Assembly: GCF_016793825.1 (NCBI RefSeq)
Contig: NZ_JAEULM010000033.1
Span: forward strand, 62,001-126,000
Length of the DNA stretch: 64,000 bases
Direction of reading: 5' to 3'
Origin: Sphingopyxis sp.
GTDB taxonomy: Bacteria > Pseudomonadota > Alphaproteobacteria > Sphingomonadales > Sphingomonadaceae
The position numbers and the translations under genes were made by a program. The notes beneath the pieces are model-generated. The model was not told the origin of the DNA and did not search any database. It saw only the letters and a program-made list of their open reading frames with translations. Shown one piece after another: positions 16,879-25,373 of this stretch; position 1 is the stretch's first letter, and the number at the start of each line of letters is the position of its first letter.

Positions 16879-18893
16879 TCGCGCAGATCGGGCGGCGTAG
16901 CCTCGCCCTTCACCATCGCAATCGCTTCGGCGAGCGGCATGATCCGCTGACCATCCTGCCCGAGCGTGCGGATCGCCACCGTTCCCTCTTCGGCCTCGCG
17001 CTTGCCGACGACGAGCAGGTACGGGACCTTTTGCAGGCTGTGTTCGCGAACCTTGTAGTTGATCTTCTCGTTCCGCAGATCGCCTTCGGCGCGAATGCCC
17101 GCTGCCGTCAGTTGAGCGACCACATCGCTGGCAAACTGATCCGCGTCGGAAACGATCGTCGCAACGACCGCCTGCACCGGCGCGAGCCAAGTCGGGAACC
17201 GACCGGCGAAATGCTCGATCAGGATGCCGATGAAGCGCTCGTACGTACCGAGGATGGCGCGGTGGAGCATCACCGGGCGATGGCGATCGCCATCCTCGCC
17301 CACATAGCTCGCATCGAGCCGTTCGGGCATCACTCGGTCGGACTGGATCGTTCCGCACTGCCAGGTACGGCCGATCGCGTCGGTCAGGTGGAATTCAAGC
17401 TTGGGCGCATAGAAAGCGCCTTCACCCGGCAATTCCTCCCAGTCATAATCCTCGTTCGCCATGCCTGCGCGAGCCACGGCTTCGCGCAGTTCAGCCTCCG
17501 CCTTGTCCCACATCTCGTCGCTGCCGAAGCGCTTTTCGGGACGCAGCGCGAGCTTCACGGCATATTTTTCGAACCCGAGCTGGCGATAGACCCGGTCGAG
17601 CAATTCGCAGAACGCGCGCACTTCCTCGACGATCTGATCTTCGCGGCAGAAGATGTGCCCATCATCCTGCGTGAACTGACGCACCCGCATGATGCCGTGC
17701 AGCGCGCCATGCGGTTCGTTCCGATGGCAACAGCCCATTTCGGCCATGCGCAGCGGCAGATCGCGGTACGATTTGATCCCCTGGCGAAAGATCAGAACAT
17801 GCGCGGGGCAGTTCATCGGCTTCAGCGCCATCCATTCGGCGTCATCGGAGACGATGGGTCCATCATCCTCGATGTTGGGGATTTCGTCGGGGATGACGAA
17901 CATGTTCTCGCGGTACTTGCCCCAGTGGCCCGACTGTTCCCACTGCCGTGCGTCCATCACCTGCGGGGTCTTGACCTCCTGATAATCGGCGCCGTCGATC
18001 GCGCGCCGCATATAGGCCTCAAGCTCGCGATAGATGCGATAGCCCTTGGGATGCCAGAAGACGCTGCCATGGGCCTCTTCCTGAAGGTGGAAAAGGTCCA
18101 TCTCGCGGCCGATCCTGCGATGATCGCGCTTGGCGGCTTCTTCCAACCGGACCAGATGTTCGGCAAGCTGCTTCTTGTTCAGCCACCCGGTTCCATAGAT
18201 GCGCGAAAGCTGTGCATTCTTCTGGTCGCCGCGCCAATAGGCGCCCGATACGCGCGTCAGCTTGAATGCGGCGGGGTCGAGCTTGCCCGTCGAGGCGAGG
18301 TGCGGGCCGCGGCACATGTCCATCCAGCCCCCCACTCCTTCCTGGCCGCCCGAACGATAGACGGTCAGTTCTTCGCCCTCGGGCAATTCGCCAGCCCATT
18401 CGGCCTTGAACGTCTCGCCTTCCGCCTGCCATTTCGCGATCAGCCTGTCGCGCTCCCACACCTCGCGCGTGAGCGGAAGGTCGGCGGCGATGATGCGGCG
18501 CATCTCCTCTTCGATCAGCGGCAGTTCTTCATCGCGGAACGCGCCATGATCGGCCGGAGGAGCGAAGTCGTAATAGAAGCCATCGTTCGTCGAAGGGCCG
18601 AACGTGATCTGCGTCCCCGGAAACAGGTTCTGCACCGCCTCCGCCAGCACATGCGCAAAGTCGTGGCGCACGAGTTCGAGCGCATCCGCCTCGTCGCGGC
18701 TCGTCACCAGCGCAAGGTTCGTGTCTTCCTCCAGCGGACGCATGATATCGCGCAGTTCGCCGTCGATCTTCGCGGCAAGCGCGGCCTTCGCCAGGCCAGG
18801 TCCGATGTCGGCCGCAATCTCCGCCGGGGTAGTCCCGCGCGCGACTTCTCGGGCAGAGCCATCGGGAAGGGTGACGCGGATCATCTGGGACAT
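16875..18893 (-). CDS. thrS: Threonyl-tRNA synthetase
   Basis: 672 residues, full length: TGS domain (1-65), the editing/second N-terminal domain ('[16 protein letters not shown]' region), and the class II core with '[10 protein letters not shown]' (zinc Cys) and '[37 protein letters not shown]'. An anticodon-binding domain closes the protein. The start is ATG 18893. No T-box leader is visible upstream. It leads a minus-strand chain with the phosphoesterase and the TSUP permease. Confidence 0.98.
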   Translation of the reverse strand: MSQMIRVTLPDGSAREVARGTTPAEIAADIGPGLAKAALAAKIDGELRDIMRPLEEDTNLALVTSRDEADALELVRHDFAHVLAEAVQNLFPGTQITFGPSTNDGFYYDFAPPADHGAFRDEELPLIEEEMRRIIAADLPLTREVWERDRLIAKWQAEGETFKAEWAGELPEGEELTVYRSGGQEGVGGWMDMCRGPHLASTGKLDPAAFKLTRVSGAYWRGDQKNAQLSRIYGTGWLNKKQLAEHLVRLEEAAKRDHRRIGREMDLFHLQEEAHGSVFWHPKGYRIYRELEAYMRRAIDGADYQEVKTPQVMDARQWEQSGHWGKYRENMFVIPDEIPNIEDDGPIVSDDAEWMALKPMNCPAHVLIFRQGIKSYRDLPLRMAEMGCCHRNEPHGALHGIMRVRQFTQDDGHIFCREDQIVEEVRAFCELLDRVYRQLGFEKYAVKLALRPEKRFGSDEMWDKAEAELREAVARAGMANEDYDWEELPGEGAFYAPKLEFHLTDAIGRTWQCGTIQSDRVMPERLDASYVGEDGDRHRPVMLHRAILGTYERFIGILIEHFAGRFPTWLAPVQAVVATIVSDADQFASDVVAQLTAAGIRAEGDLRNEKINYKVREHSLQKVPYLLVVGKREAEEGTVAIRTLGQDGQRIMPLAEAIAMVKGEATPPDLRD

Positions 18894-19008
18894 CGAAAAA
18901 TCGGCCTTTCTGGCATTTGGGTCGACACCGTGGAAAAGGCGCCAAAACTGCGCCCCTTTGCCAGCATGCGATATGGGCGACAAGGGGCGGATTCGCAATC
19001 GGGGTTGC

Positions 19009-19027
19009 AATGATACGATATATCATT
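19009..19027. promoter_or_regulatory. Palindrome upstream of MerC-domain gene (metalloregulator-like operator)
   Basis: AATGATA-CGATA-TATCATT is a perfect 7-bp inverted repeat 37 bp before the chosen MerC start. Its size and AT-rich arms resemble Fur/Zur-class operators, but the match to any known box is only approximate. It lies between the divergent thrS and MerC genes. Confidence 0.45.
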
Positions 19028-19063
19028 ATGGAGATGCGGCTCCCCTCCCGCGAAAGTTGCCTC

Positions 19064-19462
19064 ATGTTCCTTCCCGCTTCACGCCCGCAGCTTGCCGACA
19101 TGCTCGGCGTGGCGTTGTCGGCGACCTGCCTCGTCCACTGCCTGTTCCTGCCACTCCTGCTGCTGCTGGCTCCCGCGCTGGCCGGATGGATCGCGCTGCC
19201 CGAAGGGATTCATGCCGCGATCCTGCTGCTCGCCCTGCCCGCCGCCTTCGTCGCGATGCGTGGCGGCTGGCGCCACCATGGCCGGCGGGCACCGGCGCTC
19301 GCCGCTGCTGCCGGGCTTGCACTGCTCGCGCTGGGACTGGCGGCGCATCAAGGCTGGCTGGGACTCGCCGACCGCGAGGCAGGCGACCGGTGGCTGACCT
19401 CGCTCGGCGCGCTGACGCTCGCCGCCGCGCACCTCGGCAATTGGCGCGCGCAGCACCGCTAA
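19064..19462 (+). CDS. MerC-domain membrane protein
   Basis: 132 residues. The MerC mark is the first helix, 'LGVALSATCLVHCLFLPLLLLL' with a CxxxC pair in the membrane; three more helices follow. MerC proteins were described as mercury carriers, but chromosomal copies in sphingomonads are common outside mer operons. In-frame ATGs at 19034 and 19028 also exist; 19064 keeps the upstream palindrome out of the coding region. No mer genes lie near, so metal uptake is an inference. Confidence 0.8.
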   Translation: MFLPASRPQLADMLGVALSATCLVHCLFLPLLLLLAPALAGWIALPEGIHAAILLLALPAAFVAMRGGWRHHGRRAPALAAAAGLALLALGLAAHQGWLGLADREAGDRWLTSLGALTLAAAHLGNWRAQHR

Positions 19463-19502
19463 GCGGCACCGCCCGCCTCCCACCTGAATGGCTTGCTTGT
19501 CA

Positions 19503-19545
19503 CTATGTAAATGAAACTTGACTATCTCGACTCGCTATGTCAATG
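19503..19545. promoter_or_regulatory. Direct repeats CTATGTnAATG upstream of the peptide/membrane/XRE module
   Basis: CTATGTAAATG (19503-19513) and CTATGTCAATG (19535-19545) are the same 11-mer with one change, 32 bp apart (about three turns), around TTGACT. They lie 33-75 bp before the 32-residue ORF. The XRE regulator encoded downstream is the obvious candidate ligand. Confidence 0.4.
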
Positions 19546-19577
19546 TCCCTTTACTGATTAACAAGGGAGCTTGACCA

Positions 19578-19676
19578 ATGTCACAGATGACCCGTGCCCT
19601 GCCCTGGGCTCTTGCCACGATGATGGTTGTCACACTCTCGGGCAAAAGCTGCGCGCAGCGCTCGAAGGCGGCTTGA
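19578..19676 (+). CDS. Candidate 32-residue membrane peptide
   Basis: The frame begins MSQMTRALPWALATMMVVTL, continues to a basic tail and stops at 19676, 1 bp before the next start codon. AAGGGAG stands 8 bases before the ATG, a better ribosome site than that of the following gene. One hydrophobic stretch (about residues 8-21) could span the membrane, or it may act as a translated leader. It shares the transcript with the membrane protein and XRE regulator. Confidence 0.5.
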   Translation: MSQMTRALPWALATMMVVTLSGKSCAQRSKAA

Positions 19677-19677
19677 A

Positions 19678-20265
19678 ATGGCCGAGGATAGCACCCCCGG
19701 CCGCGCACCGCTGATCTGGGGCCTTGTTTTCGTCGTCGCGATGTTCGGGACGGGGTTTGGTGCCCGATTTGCCCATCTGAGCGGTTTCTGGACGATGGTC
19801 GTCATGCTGCCACCCATGCTGCTGCTGATCCCGATGATCCGCTCGGCCGAGCGCAGCGGCAATCTTTCGGGCTGCACGTCTCCCGCGCTCAAACGCTACA
19901 ACCGGCGCGGGCTGATCTGGGCCTTCTCCTATGTCGCGGCGCTGTTCTTCGCGATTTCGGTCAACGATGCGCTGAAGCCCGAAGGGCCGCTGCTGTGGCT
20001 GATCGCCGTGCTGCCGGCACTGCCGATCGTCTATTTCGTCTGGGCGCTCTATCGCTATCTGGTCGAGGAAACCGACGAATATCTGAAGATGCGCTATGTC
20101 ACCCATGCGCTGTTCGGGCTCGGCCTTCTGTTGGTCGTGGCGACGGTGTGGGGCTTTCTCGAAAGCTTCAAAGTCGTGCCCCACGTCGAAAGCTGGATGA
20201 CCGTACCGGTCTGGGCGATCGGGCTCGGAGTCGCGCAGATCTGGCAGCGGGTGCGCGGGTCGTGA
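19678..20265 (+). CDS. Multi-pass membrane protein paired with XRE regulator
   Basis: 195 residues with about six hydrophobic segments ('LIWGLVFVVAMFGTGFGA', 'FWTMVVMLPPMLLLIPMI', 'LIWAFSYVAALFFAISV', 'LWLIAVLPALPIVYFVWAL', 'ALFGLGLLLVVATVWGF', 'VPVWAIGLGVAQIW'). The start ATG 19678 is preferred to 19627. The stop overlaps a GTG start of a tiny XRE regulator (GTGA), a pairing seen in many bacteria where the membrane protein's function is unknown. No family name recognised with confidence. Confidence 0.82.
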   Translation: MAEDSTPGRAPLIWGLVFVVAMFGTGFGARFAHLSGFWTMVVMLPPMLLLIPMIRSAERSGNLSGCTSPALKRYNRRGLIWAFSYVAALFFAISVNDALKPEGPLLWLIAVLPALPIVYFVWALYRYLVEETDEYLKMRYVTHALFGLGLLLVVATVWGFLESFKVVPHVESWMTVPVWAIGLGVAQIWQRVRGS

Positions 20266-20453
20266 GGAACCGCCTGAAAGTCCTGCGCGCCGAGCGCGAC
20301 TGGAGTCAGGGCGATCTGGCCGAACGGCTCCAGGTCTCGCGCCAGTCGGTCAATGCGATCGAGACGGGGAAATACGACCCCTCGTTACCCCTCGCCTTCC
20401 GCATCGCCGACCTGTTCGGCCTGCCCATCGAAGAAATTTTCCTGAAAGATTGA
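20262..20453 (+). CDS. Minimal XRE-family HTH regulator
   Basis: 63 residues, almost entirely one helix-turn-helix ('RLKVLRAERDWSQGDLAERLQVSRQSVNAIETGKYDPSLPLAFRIADLFGLPIEEIFLKD'). It starts with GTG at 20262 overlapping the stop of the membrane protein. Such stand-alone HTH proteins usually autoregulate the transcript they share with a membrane protein; the CTATGTnAATG repeats upstream are a plausible target. Confidence 0.9.
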   Translation: MRNRLKVLRAERDWSQGDLAERLQVSRQSVNAIETGKYDPSLPLAFRIADLFGLPIEEIFLKD

Positions 20454-20457
20454 TGCC

Positions 20458-21366
20458 ATGAAACGACTTTCGATTGCCGCGCTTTTCATCCTGCTGGTCG
20501 CGAATCTGGCGACGGGCCGCGCCGATGCGGCCGAGTCCGCCGGATGCGGAACGGGCCTGCTCGAAGGCAAGCGGATTACTGTCGAGGTCCAGGGAAGCGG
20601 ACCCGATGTCGTGCTGATCCCCGGCCTGTCGTCCCCCCGCGATGTCTGGGGTCCCACCGCGGCGCGCCTCAAAGGCGCGCACCGCCTGCACCTTGTCGAA
20701 GTGCGCGGCTTCGGCGGCGATGCGCCGGGGCCCAATGCCGAGGGTCCGGTCCTCGAACCGATGATGCGCGAGATTGCCGATTATATCGACGATTGCATCG
20801 TCGATCAGGGCCACCCCGCCCCGGCGATTATCGGTCATTCACTCGGCGGGTTGACCGCGATGATGATCGCGGCACGCGATCCGAAAGAAGTCGGCAAGTT
20901 GATGGTCGTCGACAGCCTGCCCTTCTTCGGCATGCTGTTCGGTCCCACCGCGACCGTCGCCAGCGTCGAGCCGCAAGCCGCCGCGATGCAAAAGATGCTG
21001 GCGGGGCGCAGCAATGCCGAGGCCGACGAGCGGACGCTGCAGGTCATGTCGGCGACCGACGCCGGGCGTGCACAGGTCGGGGCGTGGACGCGGGCAGCCA
21101 ACGCCAAGGTGGCGGCGCAGTTGATATATGACGATATGACGACCGACCTTCGCCCCGAACTCGGCGCGATCACGGCGCCTTTCACGATGCTCTATCCCTT
21201 CGATGCCAGCGCGATGCCCGCAGCAATGGTGGACGGTCTTTACAAGGACGCCTTTGCCGGCGCGAAGACGGCAACATTGCAACGCATCGACGGAAGCCGC
21301 CATTTCATCATGCTGGACCAGCCCGAAGCCTTTGCGAAAGCAGTCGACGCCTTCCTCGCGAATTGA
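20458..21366 (+). CDS. Exported alpha/beta hydrolase
   Basis: 302 residues with a signal peptide ('RLSIAALFILLVANLATGRADA'). Catalytic parts are 'VVLIPGLSSPRDVW' (oxyanion), 'IIGHSLGG' with Ser128, 'YPFDAS' (acid region) and 'GSRHFIMLD' (His). It begins 4 bp after the XRE stop and is probably co-transcribed with that module, which may hint at an envelope role. The substrate is unknown. Confidence 0.88.
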   Translation: MKRLSIAALFILLVANLATGRADAAESAGCGTGLLEGKRITVEVQGSGPDVVLIPGLSSPRDVWGPTAARLKGAHRLHLVEVRGFGGDAPGPNAEGPVLEPMMREIADYIDDCIVDQGHPAPAIIGHSLGGLTAMMIAARDPKEVGKLMVVDSLPFFGMLFGPTATVASVEPQAAAMQKMLAGRSNAEADERTLQVMSATDAGRAQVGAWTRAANAKVAAQLIYDDMTTDLRPELGAITAPFTMLYPFDASAMPAAMVDGLYKDAFAGAKTATLQRIDGSRHFIMLDQPEAFAKAVDAFLAN

Positions 21367-21444
21367 CGGCCCTTCGGCGCGCCGCCCTTGCAGGAGAAAG
21401 CCTCTCTCGCTAGGGCAGCGGCAGCCGGAAAGGAGCCGCCTCCC

Positions 21445-21699
21445 ATGTTCAAGCGCCTGTTCGTCGATCATCCGAAGAGCGTCGATGAAAATTATGTCGA
21501 GCATTTCGGAGTCGCGTCGAAATTCGGGGTGACGATGATCTATGGCGGTCTGTGCGCACTGATCCACGCGGTGGTTCCCGGCTGGTGCATCACCACCGGC
21601 AGCGACACGATCCAGCGGCTCAACAGGATCATGGTCGAACAGCGCCGCGCCAAAGGACAGGCCGTGATGCAGATGAGCACGATCGACTGGGTCATCTGA
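21445..21699 (+). CDS. DUF6356-like small protein
   Basis: 84 residues beginning MFKRLFVDHPKSVDENYVEHFG, with one hydrophobic segment ('TMIYGGLCALIHAVVPGW') and a basic amphipathic C-terminus. I recall this start pattern (LF-DHP-SV-E-Y-EH) as a short sphingomonad family, DUF6356, of unknown function. The ATG at 21445 follows GGAGCCGCC. It lies between two hydrolase genes on the same strand. Confidence 0.8.
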   Translation: MFKRLFVDHPKSVDENYVEHFGVASKFGVTMIYGGLCALIHAVVPGWCITTGSDTIQRLNRIMVEQRRAKGQAVMQMSTIDWVI

Positions 21700-21765
21700 C
21701 CCGGTGCGACGACTGGCCGGCACAAGGATTCGCGGTCGCAGCGCCCGAAATGGTCGGGGGTCGTC

Positions 21766-22530
21766 GTGACTGAACCCGCCGTTCCCGACTATCTTGAGCG
21801 GCCCGGCCGGCCGCGGCTGGCCTATCGCCACGCCGCCGGAGCCGGGCCGACCGTCGTTTTCCTGCCCGGCTATATGTCCGACATGGCGGGCGGCAAGGCG
21901 ACCGCGCTGTTCGATTGGGCGGTCGCCGAGGGGCGTGCCTGTCTGTTGCTCGACTATGCCGGATGCGGGCTGTCGGACGGGTCCTTCGCTGACCAGACCC
22001 TGCTCGACTGGCGCGGCGACATACTCGACCTGATCGACGCGAAGGTCGGGGGACCGGTGATCGTCGTCGGATCGTCGATGGGCGGGTGGCTGATGTTGCT
22101 GACCGCCCTCGCGCTGGTACGACGCGATGGACCGTCGCGGGTCGCGGCGCTCGTCGGCATCGCCGCGGCACCCGATTTCACCGACTGGGGTTTCAACGAT
22201 GCGGAGAAGGCGATCATCCTGGCCGAGGGCGCGCTGATCGAAGAGACCCCCTATGGCGACCAGCCGTACATGACGACGCGCGCGTTCTGGCAATCGGGCG
22301 AAGCCAACCGGCTGCTGACGGCCGAGATCCCCCTCTCCTGCCCCGTGCGCCTGCTCCATGGCCAGGAGGATCGCGATGTGCCGTCCGATACCAGCCTTCG
22401 CCTGGCGGCGGCGCTCGCGAGCGACGACGTACAGGTCACACTGGTCAAGGGCGGCGACCACCGGCTGTCGCGCGACACCGACATTGCCCTGCTGATCGAT
22501 ACGGTCGCGCGCCTCGCGACCCATAAATAG
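21766..22530 (+). CDS. Cytosolic alpha/beta hydrolase
   Basis: 254 residues, no signal peptide. Motifs 'VVFLPGYMSDMAGGKA', 'LLDYAGCGLSDG', 'VVGSSMGGWL' (nucleophile Ser in GxSxG), 'LLHGQEDRDVP' and 'GGDHRLS' (His) define a serine hydrolase similar to small carboxylesterases and depalmitoylase-like (ABHD10-type) proteins. The start is GTG 21766. It heads a run with a thioesterase and the two glyoxalases. Confidence 0.88.
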   Translation: MTEPAVPDYLERPGRPRLAYRHAAGAGPTVVFLPGYMSDMAGGKATALFDWAVAEGRACLLLDYAGCGLSDGSFADQTLLDWRGDILDLIDAKVGGPVIVVGSSMGGWLMLLTALALVRRDGPSRVAALVGIAAAPDFTDWGFNDAEKAIILAEGALIEETPYGDQPYMTTRAFWQSGEANRLLTAEIPLSCPVRLLHGQEDRDVPSDTSLRLAAALASDDVQVTLVKGGDHRLSRDTDIALLIDTVARLATHK

Positions 22531-22538
22531 GGGGTTTC

Positions 22539-22976
22539 ATGGCTCGCAGCGAGTTCAAATTCCATGTCCGAAAGCGTGTCCGGTATGCGGAAATCGATGC
22601 GCAGGCGGTCGTGTTCAACAGCCGGTATCTTGAATATTTCGATATCGGCATCACCGAATATTGGCGGGCTGTCGGCGTCTATGATCGCTGGCCGGCGCGC
22701 GACAGCCCCGAATTTCACGTTGCGCGGGCCGAGGTCGATTACAAGGTTCCGATCCTGCTCGACGAAGAGATCGATATCTGCGTGCGCTGCTCGCGCGTCG
22801 GGCGCAGTTCGATGACCTTCCTTTTCGAACTGCACGGCGCGGGACAGGACGATCTGCGCGCTACGGGATTGGAGGTCAGCGTCCACGTCGAGGAGGCACG
22901 CGGATCGACGGCACCCGTCCCGAACGAGTTCCTGACCCTGTTCGAAGCGTTTGAAGGGGGCTCGCTTCGTGGGTAA
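22539..22976 (+). CDS. Acyl-CoA thioesterase, 4-hydroxybenzoyl-CoA thioesterase (hotdog) family
   Basis: 145 residues. 'RVRYAEIDAQAVVFNSRYLEYFDIGITEYWR' is the YbgC/FadM-type motif, with the catalytic Asp in 'EIDAQAVVFN'. The hotdog strands 'AEVDYKVPILLDEEIDICVRCSRVGRSSMTFLFEL' follow. It hydrolyses acyl-CoA thioesters in the cytosol. It starts 8 bp after the hydrolase stop, so the two are likely co-transcribed. Confidence 0.92.
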   Translation: MARSEFKFHVRKRVRYAEIDAQAVVFNSRYLEYFDIGITEYWRAVGVYDRWPARDSPEFHVARAEVDYKVPILLDEEIDICVRCSRVGRSSMTFLFELHGAGQDDLRATGLEVSVHVEEARGSTAPVPNEFLTLFEAFEGGSLRG

Positions 22977-22985
22977 GATGCGCCC

Positions 22986-23423
22986 ATGACCAAGTATCTC
23001 CACACGATGATCCGCGTTTCGGATCCCGAGGCCACGGTCGATTTCTTCAAGCTGATCGGGCTCGACGAGGTTCGACGTTTCGACAGCGAGGCCGGGCGCT
23101 TCACGCTGATCTTTCTCGCGCCGCCGGGGCAGGAAGATATCGCCGAGGTTGAACTGACCTATAACTGGCCGCCCGCCGACGGCAGCGCGGCCGAAACCTA
23201 TACCGGCGGACGCAATTTCGGGCACCTCGCCTATCGGGTCGAGAATATCTATGCCACTTGCCAGCGGCTGATGGACGCAGGCGTGACGATCAATCGCCCA
23301 CCGCGCGATGGCCATATGGCGTTCGTCCGATCGCCCGATGGCATCTCGGTCGAACTGCTGCAGGACGGCCACCTGCCGCCGCAGGAACCATGGGCGTCGA
23401 TGCCGAACACCGGCGTCTGGTAA
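22986..23423 (+). CDS. gloA: Lactoylglutathione lyase (glyoxalase I)
   Basis: 145 residues, VOC fold with two beta-alpha-beta-beta-beta units: '[27 protein letters not shown]' and '[25 protein letters not shown]', ending 'GISVELLQ'. The metal ligands expected are the His and Glu in these segments. It converts the methylglyoxal-glutathione adduct to S-lactoylglutathione. Glyoxalase II follows 73 bp downstream, so both steps of methylglyoxal detoxification are encoded together. Confidence 0.9.
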   Translation: MTKYLHTMIRVSDPEATVDFFKLIGLDEVRRFDSEAGRFTLIFLAPPGQEDIAEVELTYNWPPADGSAAETYTGGRNFGHLAYRVENIYATCQRLMDAGVTINRPPRDGHMAFVRSPDGISVELLQDGHLPPQEPWASMPNTGVW

Positions 23424-23496
23424 AGGAGCAACCAAGGCCGGCAGGCTTTTACTCCGTCGTGGGTCAGGAAGCACGGCCGGAGAGAAGGAGACAATC

Positions 23497-24237
23497 GTGA
23501 GCGCGCTCGACATCGTCCGCATCCCCGTCCTCAGCGACAATTATGTCTGGCTGGTCCACGATCCCGAAAGCAATGCGACGATGGTCGTCGATCCCGCCGT
23601 TGCCGAACCGGTGCTCGAAGCGGCCAGTGCCCGCGGGTGGACGATCACCGATATCTGGAACACGCACTGGCACCCCGACCACACCGGTGGCAACGCGGCG
23701 ATCAAGGAAGCCGCCAAGGCATGGGGCGGCTGCACCATCACCGGCCCCGCTGCCGAATTCGAACGCATCCCGACACTCGACATTCAGGTGAGGGGCGACG
23801 ACACGGTCAAGCTCGGCAGCCACCTCGCTTCCGTGTGGAACGTACCTGCGCACACTGCCGGCCATATCGCCTATCATTTCGCCGATGACGGCGCGATCTT
23901 CGTCGGCGACACGATGTTTGCCATGGGATGCGGCCGGCTGTTCGAAGGCACGGCGGAACAGATGTTCGCGAACATGCAACGTTTCCAAACGCTCGACGAC
24001 GCGACCCGCGTCTATTGTGCCCACGAATATACGCTGTCGAACGCGCGCTTCGCGGTGACGGTCGATCCCGGCAACGCGGCGCTTGCCGAACGGCTCGCCG
24101 CGGTTGAGTCGGCGCGCGCGGCGGGCGAACCGACCGTGCCGACGAGCATCGGGGCCGAACGCGCGACCAATCCCTTCCTGCGCGCCCCCAGCGCCGCCGA
24201 GCTGGGCCGGATCCGCGCGCTTAAGGACGCCGCGTGA
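23497..24237 (+). CDS. gloB: Hydroxyacylglutathione hydrolase (glyoxalase II)
   Basis: 246 residues, metallo-beta-lactamase fold with 'THWHPDHTGG' (HxHxDH), 'AHTAGHIAYHF', 'FVGDTMFAMGCGRLFEG' and 'CAHEYTLSNARFA'. The C-terminal domain ends 'TNPFLRA', typical of GloB. The GTG at 23497 is used, since AGGAG lies 6 bases before it. It hydrolyses S-lactoylglutathione to lactate and glutathione, completing the step begun by the gene upstream. Confidence 0.96.
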   Translation: MSALDIVRIPVLSDNYVWLVHDPESNATMVVDPAVAEPVLEAASARGWTITDIWNTHWHPDHTGGNAAIKEAAKAWGGCTITGPAAEFERIPTLDIQVRGDDTVKLGSHLASVWNVPAHTAGHIAYHFADDGAIFVGDTMFAMGCGRLFEGTAEQMFANMQRFQTLDDATRVYCAHEYTLSNARFAVTVDPGNAALAERLAAVESARAAGEPTVPTSIGAERATNPFLRAPSAAELGRIRALKDAA

Positions 24238-24273
24238 CAGCTTCAACACCCGTTCAGTTTGTCAGTGCCAGCA

Positions 24274-24291
24274 TCCTTGATGCTGCAAGGA
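24274..24291 (+). promoter_or_regulatory. Hairpin covering the ribosome binding site of the downstream lipoprotein
   Basis: TCCTTG-ATGCTG-CAAGGA is a perfect 6-bp stem. Its right arm contains most of the AAGGAG Shine-Dalgarno for the ATG at 24300, so folding would hide the site. Possible translational control or RNA-thermometer behaviour is inference only. Confidence 0.35.
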
Positions 24292-24299
24292 GTGTGACC

Positions 24300-24749
24300 A
24301 TGGCCCGTTTCAAGCCGCTTTGCGCCGCAGCACTGGCGCTGCTCGTCGCGCCCGCGATCGCGAGTTGTGCCCCGGGTGGCGCGACCGAAACCGGCGCCGC
24401 GGCGCTGAGCCCCAAGCAACTCGAAAGGCTCGACAAGCAGCTTGCCGGCAAGGTTCCCGGCGAGCCGATCCGATGCCTGCCCAATTACCGGACCAGCGAG
24501 ACGATCCGCATATCGGATGACATCCTGCTCTATCGGTCGAGCAGCAGCCTGATCTATCGCAACAATTTGAGGGGCGCCTGCCCCGGCCTCGCCCGCGACA
24601 GCGACATCATGGTCGTACGCCAGTTCGGTTCGTCGACATGCGAGGGCGATTTCTTTCATCTGGTCGATCGATCGAGCGGCATCCGCGGTCCGACCTGCGT
24701 CCTTGGCGAATTCGTCCCCTATCGCAAACCGGCGGGGGACGCTGGCTGA
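24300..24749 (+). CDS. Small lipoprotein of unknown function
   Basis: 149 residues with a lipoprotein-type signal ('FKPLCAAALALLVAPAIASC'). The mature part has 'IRCLPNYRTSETIRISDDILLYRSSSSLIYRNNLRGACPGL' and 'STCEGDFFHLVDRSSGIRGPTCVLGEFVPYR' with four cysteines. The pattern recalls a family of small sphingomonad exported proteins annotated as hypothetical. ATG 24300 is fixed by AAGGAGT. It follows gloB by 62 bp on the same strand. Confidence 0.78.
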   Translation: MARFKPLCAAALALLVAPAIASCAPGGATETGAAALSPKQLERLDKQLAGKVPGEPIRCLPNYRTSETIRISDDILLYRSSSSLIYRNNLRGACPGLARDSDIMVVRQFGSSTCEGDFFHLVDRSSGIRGPTCVLGEFVPYRKPAGDAG

Positions 24750-24968
24750 CCTTGTGGTTGGCCGCAGGCGGGGACCGGTTTGCGCCGAGTTCTTCGGGTC
24801 GCACCCTCGCCTGCACTTTGGGGAAAGAGGCACCTCCGTACGACGCGCAGGCGACGTGCGTACGCTATGCGCAATTGCCCACCCCGCCCTTCGAACAATA
24901 GACTCCGAACTGGCAAGAAAGCCCTCTGACCCATTTTATCGGTAGCGCTTTCAAGCTATTGTACCGGA
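24750..24968. other. Intergenic stretch with one long-range stem
   Basis: 219 bp without a convincing gene. CGCCTGC and GCAGGCG can pair across about 32 bases near 24809-24854, but there is no U-tract, and I see no match to a known RNA family. Confidence 0.3.
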
Positions 24969-25301
24969 ATGGCTTTCGCCGACCTGCCGCCCCCGCCGGC
25001 ATTGGAAGTGCCCGCTTTCGACCTGGCACAGGTCGATGCTGCGCCGGGCAAAATCGACTTGAGGACGATCAAACCGCGCTGTCCGGAGGGCAAGCCGGGC
25101 GAAATCGTGGTTTGCGCCACCGATCCGGAGAAGGAGCGGGCCAGACCCTTGACGGGCCCCGACGCCGAAGGTCAAGGCTTGCCCCGCGCCGAGTTTGATC
25201 TTGGGAACGGCGTCAGCATGGATGTGCACTTCGACGCCGCAACCCTGCCCAACGGCTACACCGCAAATCGGGTCATGGTGGGATTCAAGATCAAGTTCTG
25301 A
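24969..25301 (+). CDS. Hypothetical protein resembling exported sphingomonad family, lacking signal peptide
   Basis: 110 residues. 'RCPEGKPGEIVVCATDPEKERARPL' and 'FDLGNGVSMDVHFDAATLPNGYTANRVMVGFKIKF' resemble a family of small exported proteins in which the same two blocks follow a signal peptide. Here the frame is closed by a stop 14 codons upstream of the ATG and no signal sequence exists. This copy may be cytosolic, truncated, or degenerate. The ribosome site is poor. Confidence 0.5.
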   Translation: MAFADLPPPPALEVPAFDLAQVDAAPGKIDLRTIKPRCPEGKPGEIVVCATDPEKERARPLTGPDAEGQGLPRAEFDLGNGVSMDVHFDAATLPNGYTANRVMVGFKIKF

Positions 25302-25373
25302 AGTGCGCAGGGCGCCCAACGGTGCCGCCGACAGTGCCATGCGCCGGCCTGATCCAACATGCGGGCGGGTCCT

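Noticed and set aside
16803-19013. 736-codon plus-strand frame opposite thrS
   Set aside because: Antisense shadow of threonyl-tRNA synthetase; contains no recognisable domain.
18894-19063. T-box leader for thrS
   Set aside because: No T-box sequence or terminator/antiterminator pair is visible, and T-boxes are not expected in alphaproteobacteria.
20839-22524. 561-codon minus-strand frame opposite the hydrolase genes
   Set aside because: Mirrors two alpha/beta hydrolases with intact catalytic motifs on the plus strand.
24750-24968. Possible 4.5S/SRP or 6S RNA in the structured GC-rich gap
   Set aside because: The conserved SRP core (GGAAGGAAGCAGCC-like) and the 6S bubble pattern are absent.
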